From Anniella stebbinsi (Eukaryota; Chordata; Lepidosauria; Squamata; Anniellidae): a stretch of 64,000 nucleotides of DNA. A model generated the notes under the pieces. That model saw only the letters and a list, made by a program, of their open reading frames with translations, had not been told where the DNA came from and made no database searches. The DNA lies in NCBI GenBank assembly GCA_029215795.1, contig JARDYH010000001.1, forward strand, positions 397,767,154 to 397,831,153. Direction: 5' to 3'. Position numbers and translations under genes: made by a program. How positions within the stretch are numbered: position 1 is the first letter of the stretch; each line of letters starts with the position of its first letter. Shown here one piece after another: positions 10,463 through 21,222 of the stretch.

Positions 10463-11588
10463 TATAAAACAGGAGTTGTGCGGATGGGTGGTGACGGCCA
10501 CCGGTGCCCTCCCTCTTCCTAGAGGCTGCCCAGCTCAGTCTCCGGCTCCTTCATTCTCACTGAGGCCGCTTCCAAGCTCAAGTTGGGAGCAAGGCATGGC
10601 CAAATGCTTTGCATGAACAGCCTCCGAAGGGGAGGCGAGAGCCACGATCCCACACCCCGAGCTGTTAAGAGCCGAGAGAGCTTCTTGACACCTGGAACGG
10701 GCCAGAAATGGGCATTACCCAGAACCCTGGAATTCCTGAGCCTTTGAGCCCCCCTGATGTCCCCAACCTGCAGAGCACATTTAAGGCATCTTTCTGTACT
10801 CTGAAGCAACTTCATGAATACTAAAAAAAAGAGGCATAAGGCAAAACAGTGATTTCATAATACATTTCTCTCTATATATACTGGAAGGCACCGTTGCTGT
10901 GAAGCACGAGGAAACATTCTACGTTCAGCATCACCTGTAATGTTTGGCCAAATGAAGTCAAGGTCCAGGAAATAACGGCTGCTGAGCCCAGGGATACAGC
11001 ACAGCATCTCCTCACAACGGATGCTGGGTTGACGGCATCACACCAAGAAGGCACTGACTGAGGCAGGTTGGGGCCAGGGGAAGGTGGGACCCTCAAGAGG
11101 CTCCTGCAGGAACGGGTCTGGGGGCTCACGGATGGACTCCCCCCAAGCATTGGCAGGGCTCCCACCTCGAAGTTAAAATATTCCAAGGTGAAAGCGCCCT
11201 GAAAACGCTTTTTAAGAGGCGGTGGCCTTCAGGGTACACCTCCAGGCCACCTCCAGGCCTCGTCCCCTGGGGATTGCATGCAGTTTCCGGTTCCGGTCCA
11301 AACTCCTCCTCCACCCGGCTCTCTCTCCTTCGCTCCTGCTCCAACCAGAGGCTGCCGCCGCTTGGCCCCCTCCTCCTCAAAGCCGGAGCCTCAGCTGAGC
11401 AGCCTGTTCACTCTCCGACACAACTCCTTGGAATCACACGCACTCAATCTCTCGCACTCCACACCACGTACACAGAGAGGAAAATACAGGGGATTACTAG
11501 GAAGTTATCGTCAGTTACATAGCTGAGACCACCTTTTAACATAAAAACGAGGTAATGCAGTTGTTCTTGAGTTCGCCACCCGGCAAAC

Positions 11589-11596
11589 TGAGGTAG
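11589..11596 (-). promoter_or_regulatory. let-7 8-mer seed match in PRTG 3' UTR
   Basis: The minus strand reads CTACCTCA, the full 8-mer let-7 target site, about 300 bases after the PRTG stop codon. This is a direct sequence match; regulation by let-7 is inference. Confidence 0.6.
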
Positions 11597-11894
11597 ATAA
11601 CTAAGCAAAGGGATCTCCTTCGCTCCAGTGATAGATATATAGATATATAAAAAACATTTTTTCTTTGCTCTACTCAGAAATCTGTACTCTCCTTTCACAT
11701 TGTTGAGCACTGAACATTCAAATGAGTGAGTTTAACACATTTAAAACAAAACAGAGACAGAAGTCAACAGAAACGCGGAGTCACCTGCTGGCCTCTCAGG
11801 TTTCCCCTTAAAGCTTTGGCTCACTGTTCATTGTCCTTGGAACAGACACACACATACACACATGCACACGCACACGGGTCATCTGGCCGGTAAC

Positions 11895-12260
11895 TCAGTG
11901 CTGCCCCGTGGGCGGCAGCTGGGGAGGTGGCGGAGCGTTCTGGTCAGGGGGCTCTTTGGAAGCACTTGGGACGGCCAACCCGCTGGCCACATGCAAGTCA
12001 CTGCCTACGAAGGGATCGGAGGCAGATGGGGGAGCAGCCATGTCCATGGAGAGATGCAGTTCTTCGCTGGACTCATGAGAGAACCTTCCAGAGTCGCCGG
12101 TTTCGTGGCTTCCTTCACTGTTGGCGGAATGCTCTGTGTCGGCCACAGTGCCGTACGCTGCTTGGTAGTCCAGCTGCGGCTCCAGGGAGCCGCCTTTCCC
12201 GCTGAGAACAGCCGTGCCCGACTGGTATAGGCACACTGTTTTGGCAAATCGTCTCTGGGC
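11895..12260 (-). CDS. PRTG: PRTG terminal coding exon (cytoplasmic C-terminus)
   Basis: The exon follows a TTTCCTCCAG acceptor and encodes 121 residues and a TGA stop (11897-11895). It opens with [12 protein letters not shown], the counterpart of mammalian QRRFTPAVCFYQ, and contains the strongly conserved acidic/serine motif [24 protein letters not shown] block (here [20 protein letters not shown]). After [11 protein letters not shown] the tail continues for roughly 45 residues, ending in a proline-rich APPPPQLPP segment. The mammalian protein that I recall stops soon after the equivalent point. This part lies in the cytosol; no enzymatic domain is visible. Confidence 0.93.
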   Translation of the reverse strand, partial: AQRRFAKTVCLYQSGTAVLSGKGGSLEPQLDYQAAYGTVADTEHSANSEGSHETGDSGRFSHESSEELHLSMDMAAPPSASDPFVGSDLHVASGLAVPSASKEPPDQNAPPPPQLPPTGQH

Positions 12261-13228
12261 CTGGAGGAAACACAAGGAGGACAAACACAACTCAGCTCTG
12301 GAATATTCCAAGAAATAAAGAGGCCAAGAAATAAAGGCACAGGGCGGAGGGGAAACAGTGAGGCGCGGAATATGAGCCAACACCCCAACACTTGCCTGCC
12401 AAAAGCTGAAGGCAGAGAGTTGCCTTTGCCAGGGGTGGCAACCCGTGGCTATACAGATGTTTTGGCCTACAATTCCCAAGAACTCTAGTCAGTATTGCCT
12501 ATGGTGAGAGATGATGAGAGTTTAGGCCCAAACATCTGGAGGGCCATAAGTTGCCCACTGCTGTCTTAAGCCATGTCAGGCCCGGTTCATCCAGTCCTCT
12601 GAGCCGCAACAGCTCTTCAGGGACCCTTCTCCTTAGAGAGACTGAGAGCTTAGAACCTTTTCCATGCAAGCCACCATCACGTCCTACCCACTCACCCACC
12701 CCTCCACCAGTTGGCATGTGAGAAGAAATGCTCTCTAACACACAGCTGAGACAGCAGCCGCTCCCCGCCCCTCCCTCTCTCTGCTACACAGCCTTATGGT
12801 GCAACCTCTGGGAAACTAAAACATTCAAATGCAAACACAGATTATTTTTTGTGGCAGATGTAATATTTTATAGTTATTATGGTGAGATCCAAACCAGGGA
12901 CTTCTTGATTCGAAGTTCCGTCTGTTAGCCAAAGAAAACGGCTTCCTGGTCCAAGTCTTCAGAATGGGGCAGGCTGGGTGGGGTGACACGATATGGGGTG
13001 GAGTAAGCAACACCACTTTCTCTGACCAAGGGAGACCTTCATCTGTTGGGATTTGTACAGTGTGAAGATGTCCTTATGATTAGTTCACTGCACAAAACTC
13101 CCTGCTGCAATTGGCCAGGACGGAAATTCAGAACCACTTTCACATCCAAGATGGCAGCAAGGAGACAGAAGACAGGAAGCTGCATCTCCCCAACCCAACT
13201 TCCAAGGCCTGCCACAATCTCCTCTTAC
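12261..13228 (-). other. PRTG intron (exon 19-20)
   Basis: The 968-bp intron contains a decayed foldback repeat near 12430-12565. Otherwise I recognise nothing. Confidence 0.85.
12430..12565. mobile_element. Diverged foldback hAT-type MITE
   Basis: The left arm 'caggggtggcaacccgtgg ... cagatgttttggcctacaa' is the imperfect complement of the right arm 'ttaggcccaaacatctgg ... ttgcccactg'. It belongs to the family of 7423-7556. The target duplication has decayed. Confidence 0.6.
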
Positions 13229-13333
13229 CTCTTCTACCTTCACCTTCTTTGAGTCTTGAAAGAAGAGCCATTTCTTCTTTGAGCTGTTCTTTGCGATGGG
13301 ACCAATGCTGTTTATGACCAGGTCGGTTCCACC
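13229..13333 (-). CDS. PRTG: PRTG cytoplasmic exon 19
   Basis: This 105-bp, 35-codon exon lies between a CCTGTCTCAG acceptor and a GTAAGA donor. It encodes [20 protein letters not shown] followed by [15 protein letters not shown]. It matches the mammalian segment with GGTDLIINSYGPI, a lysine cluster and WFFFQDSKK. The lysine-rich stretch sits in the cytosolic tail. Both boundaries are in phase 0, so skipping it would keep the frame. Confidence 0.93.
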
Positions 13334-13689
13334 CTGAGACAGGCAGAGAGGAATCTTACATTACTCAATGAAACAGGATTGGGGTAAAATTAAAACGAGG
13401 CCCAAGACACCACAGAAGGACATTGCAATGGCCATCTCCAGCGATTTCAATGGTTTGTTTGAAGTGTGCAATCCTTCATGCTGGATCAAAGGATGTCACA
13501 GACTCCATCACAAGCCCATTTCCACTCTTGTGCTGCAACTTCATTTCTTTTATGGGTTTTCTTTGGTTTAAATTGTTGCAAGCCGCCCTGAGAGACGCAA
13601 ATGTGCTGGAAAAGCAGGGTGTGCGTTTTCTGAATAGATGCAAAAACATGACGCCAATGTGAGAGGGTAGAGGAAAGGAGTCTCAGTAC
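13334..13689 (-). other. PRTG intron (exon 18-19)
   Basis: This 356-bp intron has no recognisable repeat. Confidence 0.85.
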
Positions 13690-13855
13690 CTTGGCATCTA
13701 GGAAGTTGCTGCCCACCATCATGGGCAATAAAGATTCCTCGTTCTCCGTAATGTCGCCAAGGCTCTTGCCCAGCTCCTGGGCACCCACGGAAGAGAGGCT
13801 GTGGTGAGAAAGCGGTTCGGAACCTTGCGGGCTGCTTTTGGGAGCCGACGTTTTC
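13690..13855 (-). CDS. PRTG: PRTG cytoplasmic exon 18
   Basis: This 166-bp exon (acceptor TTGCTCAG, donor GTACTG) encodes KTSAPKSSPQGSEPLSHHSL onward and ends NEESLLPMMVGSNFLDAK. The C-terminal half matches the mammalian NEESLMPMIMPNSFIDAK block. The serine- and proline-rich N-terminal half is much less conserved, as expected for a flexible juxtamembrane tail. Its first base completes the Arg codon begun in the transmembrane exon. Confidence 0.93.
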
Positions 13856-14305
13856 CTGAGCAACATGAAGCCAGAAGTCAGCCTCAAGCAAGCACAGCAG
13901 ATGGAAGCAAAGGCCCTTCACAGGAGGCTCACTCCATGCCAGGAGCCAGTTCACCTGATTTGTGAATGCATGCAGGAAGCATCTCTAGGGGGCCGAGCTA
14001 CACAGCTGCCATCTGCACGTGAGGAATCTGGCACTACACTGGGGTTGACTATTTATAATATCCCCCCAGCCTTGTAAAACACCATGGGCTATGCATCAGG
14101 GATGTGGGCTTCATTCTTCCCCCACCCACAGAGAGCTCACTTAGGGCCTGATCCAGCAAGCGTACGTGCTTTCAGCCCATGAAGACCAGGGACTGCTCCA
14201 AGTGACAAAGTAAAGGCTCCTGCATGCCCTCTCTCTGGGCCCTTCAGCAACAGCACCCCAGAGGTACCCGCCTGCCCGCTCCCGGCTGCCCCATCCCAAG
14301 CTGAC
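13856..14305 (-). other. PRTG intron (exon 17-18)
   Basis: This 450-bp intron has nothing recognised. Confidence 0.85.
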
Positions 14306-14426
14306 CTGGCTTTGCTACGATAGATCAGGATGAGGACGCAGATTAAGATGCACGTCAGGGCAATGCAGACGCCAGCGATGATGCCCGTCATTGACTTCTG
14401 GTCCAACCGGTAGTAGCCGGAATAAG
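14306..14426 (-). CDS. PRTG: PRTG transmembrane exon
   Basis: This 121-bp exon (acceptor TTTCCTGCAG, donor GTCAGC) encodes [18 protein letters not shown] then [21 protein letters not shown]. The hydrophobic run of about 23 residues ([22 protein letters not shown]) is the single membrane span. The RSKAR that follows is a stop-transfer signal, so the C-terminus is cytosolic. The segment is almost identical to mammalian protogenin. The donor is weak (GTCAGC), but the downstream phase fits. Confidence 0.95.
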
Positions 14427-15334
14427 CTGCAGGAAAGCAAAAGACATGCAACTCTACCGCTGATGCCTTCTTAAAGAATGTTTCATGATTTAAGCTCACT
14501 GGGCCCGTTCTGCCAGGCTGCTTTTCCGACATGGCTGCCCAATGAATAATCCCACCGCTCTTGGGCAATTTCGGGGAAGAGCCTATAGGGTAGGCCATGA
14601 AGCCAGAAGGTCAAGAGGGAACACTCAGGAATGAACACTCACCCACCCACACCACCTGTCAGGGGAGGAAGGAAAGGCCTCATCTGAGGGACATTAAAAA
14701 AAGCCAACCAAACTCACCCAGAGAAGGAGAGAAAATGGCTGTGAGGTAGAGAGGAAGACCTTTCCTTCCGTTTCCTGAAAGGGGCAACAGACACACCCCG
14801 CAAGAGGGACAGCATCTCTTTTGAGCCTTCCTGGCGACAGCCAAGCTGTCCCTGGATCAACGCACCAGCCAAGTGCGCGTTTCCTCTCAGAGAAATTTAC
14901 AGAAATTTAGCCTTGCCTGGTTGACCAGGCGCTGGAGGCCGTGCTCCAAGTGTGCTGGTGGCTTTGGCCTAAATTCTCACAACCAAAAAGCTTGCTTGTC
15001 ACCAACACACTTTCCTCCCTTCTGCCAGAACCAGTCAGCGAAGAGACTGCTGAGTGAATGGCCGTCCATGGAACTAAGGCACAGCTTTGGTTGTAAGAAA
15101 CTGATTCGGTATATCCACCACACAGAGAATGGCTGGGTTGATGCTGCTGCGATTTGTCTAATGATGTAAGGTGCTCAAACCAGTCCCGTGTCCTCCTCTG
15201 CCCTTGTGTTTAGGAAGGGACTTTGTGAAGTTCAACCTCCCCATGCAAAGAAATGCTCCTAGGAGCATGCCCTGCCACACCACACCTCCGCCCAGGACCT
15301 GTTCAGGAGAGCACCCCGCCCGCTTGGGGCACAC
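14427..15334 (-). other. PRTG intron (exon 16-17)
   Basis: This 908-bp intron has no repeat or other feature recognised. Confidence 0.85.
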
Positions 15335-15520
15335 CTGAGTCGCCATCTGCTGAATCCAGCCGTTTGGGTCTTTGGTTTGACTCTGATGCTTCCTTTGGTA
15401 AGACGGCCAGTTCGACCGCGGTGGAGAAAGGCCCCTCCCCAACTTCATTGGATGCAGCTATTTTGATGAGGTAAACGTTTCCGGCCATGAGGTTCTCCAG
15501 CAAAGCCATTGTTATTGTTC
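15335..15520 (-). CDS. PRTG: PRTG FN5 second half and membrane-proximal stalk
   Basis: This 186-bp exon (acceptor TCTCATAG, donor GTGTGC) encodes [20 protein letters not shown], then [20 protein letters not shown] and the stalk [21 protein letters not shown]. The NEVGEGP(F/Y)S motif is the typical FNIII G-strand region. The stalk contains a basic RPKR sequence just outside the membrane, which resembles a furin-type site; this RPKR is also present in the mammalian protein as I recall it. Confidence 0.94.
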
Positions 15521-17033
15521 CTATGAGAGAGGAGCAGAGAAAGAAGGTTTATGCTCTGGTCTGGCCAACAAGCATCACGTTCTGCGAGAGCAAAACAGGT
15601 TCGTCTGTATTATGTGACCAAACAACCCTGCAGTGGATTGCAACTTCATTTGTTTAACTGCAAAATTCACTCCCCACATTTTTACATTAACATACACTCA
15701 AGCATGCCTTGCATGTTTCATTTACGGATCAGTAAACAATAAAGCAGTGCATTAAAAGAAATCACAACGAAGCACCCGCTATCCTAGAAAGGGAGACGAT
15801 GTTGTGCGAGCAAAACCTCGTGAATTGGATTCCAACGTTTTTGTTGTGCATTTAGAGGACTTGCGGACATCATTTCCCCTCTTAAAAAATAAATATACCC
15901 TTAAGATCTGTTCCTAGCCCGTTAACAGCATCTTAATAGTCCTCAAATTGGACTCCCTGTCCTTAAACACTAGAGCACCCAAATTCCAATGCTTGCCTTC
16001 ATCTTTGCAACTCTCAAAGCCCCTCTGAGAAGTGTTCCAACACTTCCACCCGCACCTTCCTTTCTTCTCTCTTGCAAGCGAAACAGCCATGAGAGAGATC
16101 AAGGTGAACGGCACGCTGCTGTTACAACAGCCCCCTCTGCTGGTTCAATGTCGATTCAGCAGCTAAGTTCAGAAATATGCTCATTGCTGGGGCTCGTGTA
16201 TTATGTAGAGTGATGTTGTGACTAGGACTGTTCCCCTTAGGCTAGGAGAAGGAGTTTCTGGCGATCAATCAGAATCAGGTTCTGAAGCAGAAGAGACAGT
16301 GCCAGAAACGTACCACCCTATATGGGAAGTGGCAGAGGTCACTCTCACGGGCTCTTCACCAGCTGGGGATGAACCTTCGACAGACCTTATCTCTGAAAAC
16401 ATTAACAACACACAGTCTGTGGGAAATCATTATTCTTCAGAGGGGGAGGGCACTTCAAGGCTAGCTGATCCTAAAGTCCACCGCAGACTCAAACTGGCAG
16501 AGCTAATGGAAGGCGAGAGAAGGTCAGCCCGGCTAGCTTCTTGCCAAAGGCTTCTTCAGAACCAGCCTCCTTGAAGTTAAAGCGTTCTGGGAAAAGGCTT
16601 TCCCTTTTTCTTGAAAGGACAATTGTCTTGCTAAGTCCTCATAGTTTTGCCTAGAGGAAAGTTCCTATAAGTTAGACTCTCTCTTCAGGTGGGAAGAGAT
16701 GTTTATTGCCTGAATAAAGCTTTGTGGATTATGTGGCACACCTCTTTATTGTCTCCCAATAAGGCGGGAGGTTTTGGGTGACACCACAAGTAACGGGATT
16801 CCATTTCCTTCCCTCAGCTGAGTGGAGGAAGCCATTTTTGCAGCCAGGTGCAAGCAGAGATTCTCAAGCCACTCACCCAGCATCCCAGGAGGAGACCTGC
16901 AGGACTGACACAGTTTAGGGCAAAGGGTAAATCTAGACTTGCACTGATGAAAAGGGAACTTGAAATCCAGGAAGAAGATTTTCACAGGCCACCCCCAATC
17001 TGGCTTGCTATGCCTTCCATAGCTCCCACTCAC
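15521..17033 (-). other. PRTG intron (exon 15-16)
   Basis: This 1.5-kb intron holds a solo LTR (16214-16788). Nothing else was recognised. Confidence 0.85.
16214..16788 (+). mobile_element. Solo LTR (575 bp)
   Basis: The ends are TGTTGTG and CACCACA, with AATAAA near 16714. Flanking 5-mers agtga (16209-16213) and agtaa (16789-16793) make a 5-bp target duplication with one change. It is the uninterrupted sister of 3867-4792 and defines that insertion. No internal retroviral or retrotransposon genes are adjacent. A GTG-initiated frame of 118 codons (16218-16574) aligns with that of the sister copy. Confidence 0.8.
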
Positions 17034-17204
17034 CTTCCCTGTGCAGGACTTGCCATTCGCCAGCAATCCAAGCTTTCCGGGATGCATAGAGGATGGTGTA
17101 GCGAGAGATGAGGGTACCAAGGCCACCAGGCGGCTTCCAGGACACCAAGGCCGTGTCCTCCTCTATCAGAGTCACCTTCACTCCCAGCGGGGGACCAGCT
17201 GGTG
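17034..17204 (-). CDS. PRTG: PRTG FN5 first half
   Basis: This 171-bp exon (acceptor TCCCCACAG, donor GTGAGT) encodes [20 protein letters not shown], then [20 protein letters not shown] and [16 protein letters not shown]. It has the FNIII hallmarks: Pro at the start, the tryptophan of the VSWKPP B-strand and the conserved tyrosine in the C-strand (RYTILY). It is very close to mammalian protogenin. Confidence 0.95.
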
Positions 17205-17397
17205 CTGTGGGGACAACCACACGGTATTACTGGAACGCAAATGCACCCACAAGTTCTCGAACTGAAATTTACCTATCCAAAATGACCAGCGTGTCTTCAA
17301 AACGGCTCTCGCTATCACTAGACTCCAAGATGCTAGCTGGGCTTTCCACTCCATGCAAACAATAAATCCTCAGAAAACTTCAGAATTAACTCTGAAA

Positions 17398-17692
17398 CCT
17401 TGTTCGCCTGGCACCTACATTATACTCCTTTAGATGTCAGGTGAAGACCTTTTTACTCTCTCAGTATTTTAATAGTACATCAGTTTAATTTTTAACCTTG
17501 CCGTTTAGATTTCTGCATGGCTGCTCGGTTTTAGTCTGGTTGTGTTTTTATACTGTATTTTATTTTATGTTTTTATACTGTTATTTTATATTTCAAATGG
17601 CTTTTATGGTTTTAATCCTTGTAAACCGCCCAGAGAGCTTCAGCTATTGGGCGGTATAGAAATGCAATCAATCAATCAATCAATCATTCAAC
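17398..17692 (+). mobile_element. L2-type LINE 3' end
   Basis: The sequence contains 'ctggcacctacattatactc', 'tgtaaaccgcccagagagct', 'cagctattgggcggtataga' and a (aatc)n tail. It is the 3' UTR of the family at 33728-34266. Confidence 0.8.
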
Positions 17693-17699
17693 CATTACA

Positions 17700-18175
17700 A
17701 ATTTCAAATGGAGGAAAGCTTTTACAGCTTTACGATTTCAGTTGATGAGCTCTGCTATAATCTCTGGATGCTACAGTCAGATTCCCTACAAACAAAGAGT
17801 CTGCCCATGTGGGGCCAACTTGCCTGAAGACCCCCCTCATTATCTGCTCATCTGCCCAATTTATGTAGATTTAAGGACAGCTGTGTTTAGGGATTTCGAC
17901 CTGCCATCAGGCAGATCTGATGGGTATCTGATCAATTTTTTATTGGGGGATAGATTGACCCAGGTTTCTGAAAAGGTGGCCCGCTTTGCTTTCAGAGCAG
18001 CAATTTTAAGGAGGAAATTTTGTGACAAGTTGAACTGTCTTGATGAGTAATCCCTTACTGTTGGATTTTATTATTGTTTTAAACTGATGTATATTTTGCT
18101 CTTGTTTTTTATGTGTTTTGTTTATTGTAATGGCTTTTGCTACACAAATAAACCATTTACTTACTAATAAATTGT
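17700..18175 (+). mobile_element. Non-LTR retrotransposon C-terminal fragment
   Basis: The open frame 17742-18050 reads ...RVCPCGANLPEDPPHYLLIC..., a C-x-C-G ... H ... C zinc-binding-type C-terminus seen in several LINE proteins. It is followed by an AT-rich 3' UTR ending in repeated taataaa-like units. The clade cannot be assigned by eye. It is a truncated repeat and not a host gene. Confidence 0.6.
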
Positions 18176-18474
18176 TATTAGTATCTTCTCCTTTGCAATT
18201 CAGCACTTGCGCACAGGACAGCTGCAAGGCTTTGCAGCACTTGGGATCCATCCGCGTACAAACATACGGCCACAAAATCTGGTTAACCGCCAGGCAGCTA
18301 TTTTGCTGGCATGAAATGACAGGTGAACAGCAGCACCAAAACATATGCAAAGTCAGGCCTCTCACAGCAAGCAGGGAACTTGTTCTCTGTTCAGCTAGTC
18401 AAAGGCTGATCCTGCGACCAGCTGGGAACCCAACTAAAGGTGGCTTCACCCCTCCATTACCCTGCCGTCCTCAC

Positions 18475-18602
18475 CTTCAGGAAGTGTGGTGTGGTAAACC
18501 ACAGGACTCCAAGGGCTTGAGAGCTGGTCCACATGCAGCCGGACTGCAAACTCATACTTGGTGCTTGGTTCCAGTCCCTGAACCAGCATGTGAGTTTCTG
18601 AC
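18475..18602 (-). CDS. PRTG: PRTG FN4 second half
   Basis: This 128-bp exon (acceptor CTTCCCAG, donor GTGAGG) encodes [20 protein letters not shown], then [22 protein letters not shown]. The [12 protein letters not shown] motif is the FNIII E-F loop and F strand with the family tyrosine. SSPWSPV replaces the more usual GxGxxS turn. It is nearly identical to mammalian protogenin. Confidence 0.95.
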
Positions 18603-20340
18603 CTGGGAAGATGAACATACACAAGAAAGACTGAATGCCAGGTGTGGCTCGTCGTTTTGCACAAAGATGGGGAGCTCCTGCTCTCTTCCGCAATCCCCAC
18701 CCAGAGTGAAATTGGGAGGTACTCTAAAGTTCTCCAGGACGGCCTTCGCTGAGGAGTAAAGTTCAACACTTTGAGCAGGAGGGATCCACCGAATCAGCTG
18801 CAAGACCATGCCATCATGGACGGCAGAATCTCAGTGGTACCAACCACCCAGCCAGCTAGCCCAATAGAATGTTTGGATTCCCTGCAACACAGACCCCCAG
18901 CTCATCTTCATGACTGCCTCAATAGGAAGAGCTCAAGAGGCCTGGTGCGCCCACGCAGTCTTCACAGGAGCGGTGCTGTGGCTGGCTAGCCCTAGTCAGA
19001 TGGGTTTCAGGCAGTCGGCATGATGTAATTGCCAATGTGGCCTTTATTGAGGAGAGAAGTTCAGCTCTTTGAGAAAGGGCTTCTCTGCCTTTGCTTTCCA
19101 AAACTGGCAGGTATCCAGGTGAAGTGCCCATCACTAATTGGGCTGTTCCAAAGAAGCCAGGCTGTAAATGCTATGTGGTGCTTGTTGACGGTCGAACCAG
19201 AAGCAGGCTTAGGATTTCCAGCTTCAAAATCAAACCTCAAGGTAGTCGACCAAATATGATGTTCCCCTGTCCCCGACATTTTAACGTCTACATCAGAGGT
19301 TAGACCAAACTCTTGTGAGCAGAAGCCTGCTCAGGTGATGGCACAGACCCACCCTCTCCTTTCCGCTGCAGCCTCCTGTGTGCGCCCGAAGTCTACTCTG
19401 GAGGTTCCCCCAAATCTCTGGAGCACATGGGGGGGGCACACAGGGAGGAAAGGGGAATCCATTTTGCCAGCAGTTCCTTTCCGCTGGCAAAATGACACCT
19501 ATTGAATGCAATCCTAGGGGATTACTAAATACTTGATTATTATTTTTTAAGGGTTAAATATATATTACCATTCTCCTTTCAGAAATAGAATCTTGCCTAA
19601 CCGTCATGAGAGCTTCTGCCATCTAGGCCTGGAGCTACTCCAGCATTTTAAGATTGAGCTGGGGGAAGACATAACTGCACAAGGCCAAGAGCGACCCGGA
19701 CAAACATCCTTTTGACTACCAGCAGCAGCAGCGCCAAGCCTGACATATCCATGCCCACCTATCTTTAAAGAAGAGAGACGGAAGGAGGAAGCCCTTTGGA
19801 GGGAGATTCCAGCGTTCAGGCCATATAACGTTACCCACAGATTGTGTCTGATGAAGGAGAGTGCGATAATCTTGAAGTCTGACTCTGAGACAATGGGAGA
19901 CAGTAAAAATATGACGGCCCCCAACTTGGATGTCTTTAAAAGGGGATTAGACAAATTCATGGAAGATAAGGGCAATCAATGGCTACTATTCCTGACGGCT
20001 ATATGCTACTTCCAGTGTCTGAGGTAGTATGCCTACATACACCAGTTGCTGGACAACACAAGTGGGAGGGTGCTGTTGCACTCCTGTCCTACTTGCAGGC
20101 CTTAACCTGGGGCAGATGGTTAACGTGCTAAGCATGTCTGAATGTGAACAGGCTGAGAACTTGCGCCGGAGCCAATCTCAGAATCTCACAGATCAAAGGG
20201 CCTTGACTCTGGTTTTGCAAACTCATAAGTCCCGTTAAGTGCAAATTCAAAGACACACGAACGGTTATTAGGAGCAGGACAGTGCCTGTCCAGAAAGGGA
20301 ATGGGGGAAAAGCATAACTGGCAGAATAAATCGTACGTAC
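18603..20340 (-). other. PRTG intron (exon 13-14)
   Basis: This 1.74-kb intron holds a CR1-like fragment at 19890-20150. Nothing else was recognised. Confidence 0.8.
19890..20150 (+). mobile_element. CR1-like 3' end fragment
   Basis: The block 'ggattagacaaattcatgga', 'caatggctactattcctgac' and 'caccagttgctgg' matches the repeat family complete at 28640-28978. Confidence 0.7.
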
Positions 20341-20527
20341 GTTTGAAGGTAGAGGACCAGGGAAGCGTTCTGCAGCCCCACAGGATTGCAACGGAGAGTG
20401 TAGTTGATAACCTGTGCCGAAGTGAACGCAGGACGCCCCCAGTGCAGGTGGATGGAAGTCGAGGAATTTGCTTTGGCGTAAAGGTGGTGAGGAGGGGGCG
20501 GAGGAGGCACCAGACGGTCCCGGACAG
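20341..20527 (-). CDS. PRTG: PRTG FN4 first half
   Basis: This 187-bp exon (acceptor CTTGAACAG, donor GTACGT) encodes [20 protein letters not shown], then [20 protein letters not shown] and [22 protein letters not shown] six-proline linker joins FN3 to FN4. The HLHWGRP B-strand tryptophan starts the domain. NYT and NAS are potential N-glycosylation sites. The polyproline linker and the [11 protein letters not shown] segment are specific to protogenin within the family, as far as I recall. Confidence 0.95.
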
Positions 20528-21126
20528 CTGTTCAAGAGAGACACGGCACCAACGTTTACAGTGTGACACAAGCTGTAAATTATGGGGTGGGTTTAGAGCG
20601 GCTCAAACTAGATTCATAGCCTATCTTTTCCTAGGATAAGTGGTGGTAGAATACCAATAAACCAAACAAATCTATTCAACCCAAATGTTACGGCAGCAAG
20701 TAATCAGACTTAGTGTCTGAGTTTGCTTTTCCCCTCCTCCCTCCCAAATACTTTTCCTTTTGTGTTATGCCTTTAGATTGTAAGCCTGCAAAAGCAAGGA
20801 GGGACTTATTATTAATCTTTGCAATGCTTCTCTGGGAGCCCTTTTTCAGCTGAACAGTGGTGGTGGTGGGGGGGGGGGAAATGCTTCACATAAATAAGAA
20901 ATAAATCAGCCAGTTTGAAGATATGCCACCTATTGCTATCCATACATTTCCACGCACATAAAATAATTCCTTTCCATAGGCATAGTCTTCACAATATCTA
21001 CATAGTACTTCTTCTGAAAGAAGCTGTTCTAGAGGGCTGAATTATCGCAAACCAGTCACTGCTACCACTACACCTGCAAGGAAGAATCAGGGCAGAGGAT
21101 TTTGGTAAAACAATCCCATCACTCAC
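20528..21126 (-). other. PRTG intron (exon 12-13)
   Basis: This 599-bp intron contains only a short poly-G run near 20868-20878. Confidence 0.85.
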
Positions 21127-21222
21127 AGACGCATCCAGGTGTGCTGACAGTTTGATCGGCCTGGTAACCTTCTTCCATGCTGTTGTAGGCCAGAAGCCGG
21201 ACGTGATACTTCCTTCTGGGGT
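21127..21222 (-). CDS. PRTG: PRTG FN3 second half
   Basis: This 96-bp exon (acceptor CTCTGTGCAG, donor GTGAGT) encodes [20 protein letters not shown] then [11 protein letters not shown]. The [10 protein letters not shown] motif is the FNIII F strand with its tyrosine. The split Asp and Ser codons at both ends match the flanking exons exactly, even though the upstream exon is 22.7 kb away. Confidence 0.94.

Larger units (their letters stand above)
5604..11894 (-). other. PRTG: Putative PRTG 3' UTR
   Basis: This stretch of about 6.3 kb follows the PRTG stop without any further exon and reaches a canonical AATAAA on the minus strand at 5635-5630. A second candidate signal lies at 6397-6392. It contains a hAT-type foldback (7423-7556), a second foldback (6476-6667), a CT/CA microsatellite (10252-10322) and two let-7-type seed matches. 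Plus-strand frames within it (for example 9152-9439) match nothing that I know. The extent is inferred; transcript data would fix the real end. Confidence 0.5.
17205..18474 (-). other. PRTG intron (exon 14-15)
   Basis: This 1.27-kb intron consists largely of an L2-type 3' end (17398-17692) followed by a second LINE fragment (17700-18175). Confidence 0.8.

Noticed and set aside
13568..13954. Minus-strand frame overlapping exon 18 in another phase
   Set aside because: It is a shadow of the coding exon at 13690-13855. The PRTG frame is fixed by splice phase and homology.
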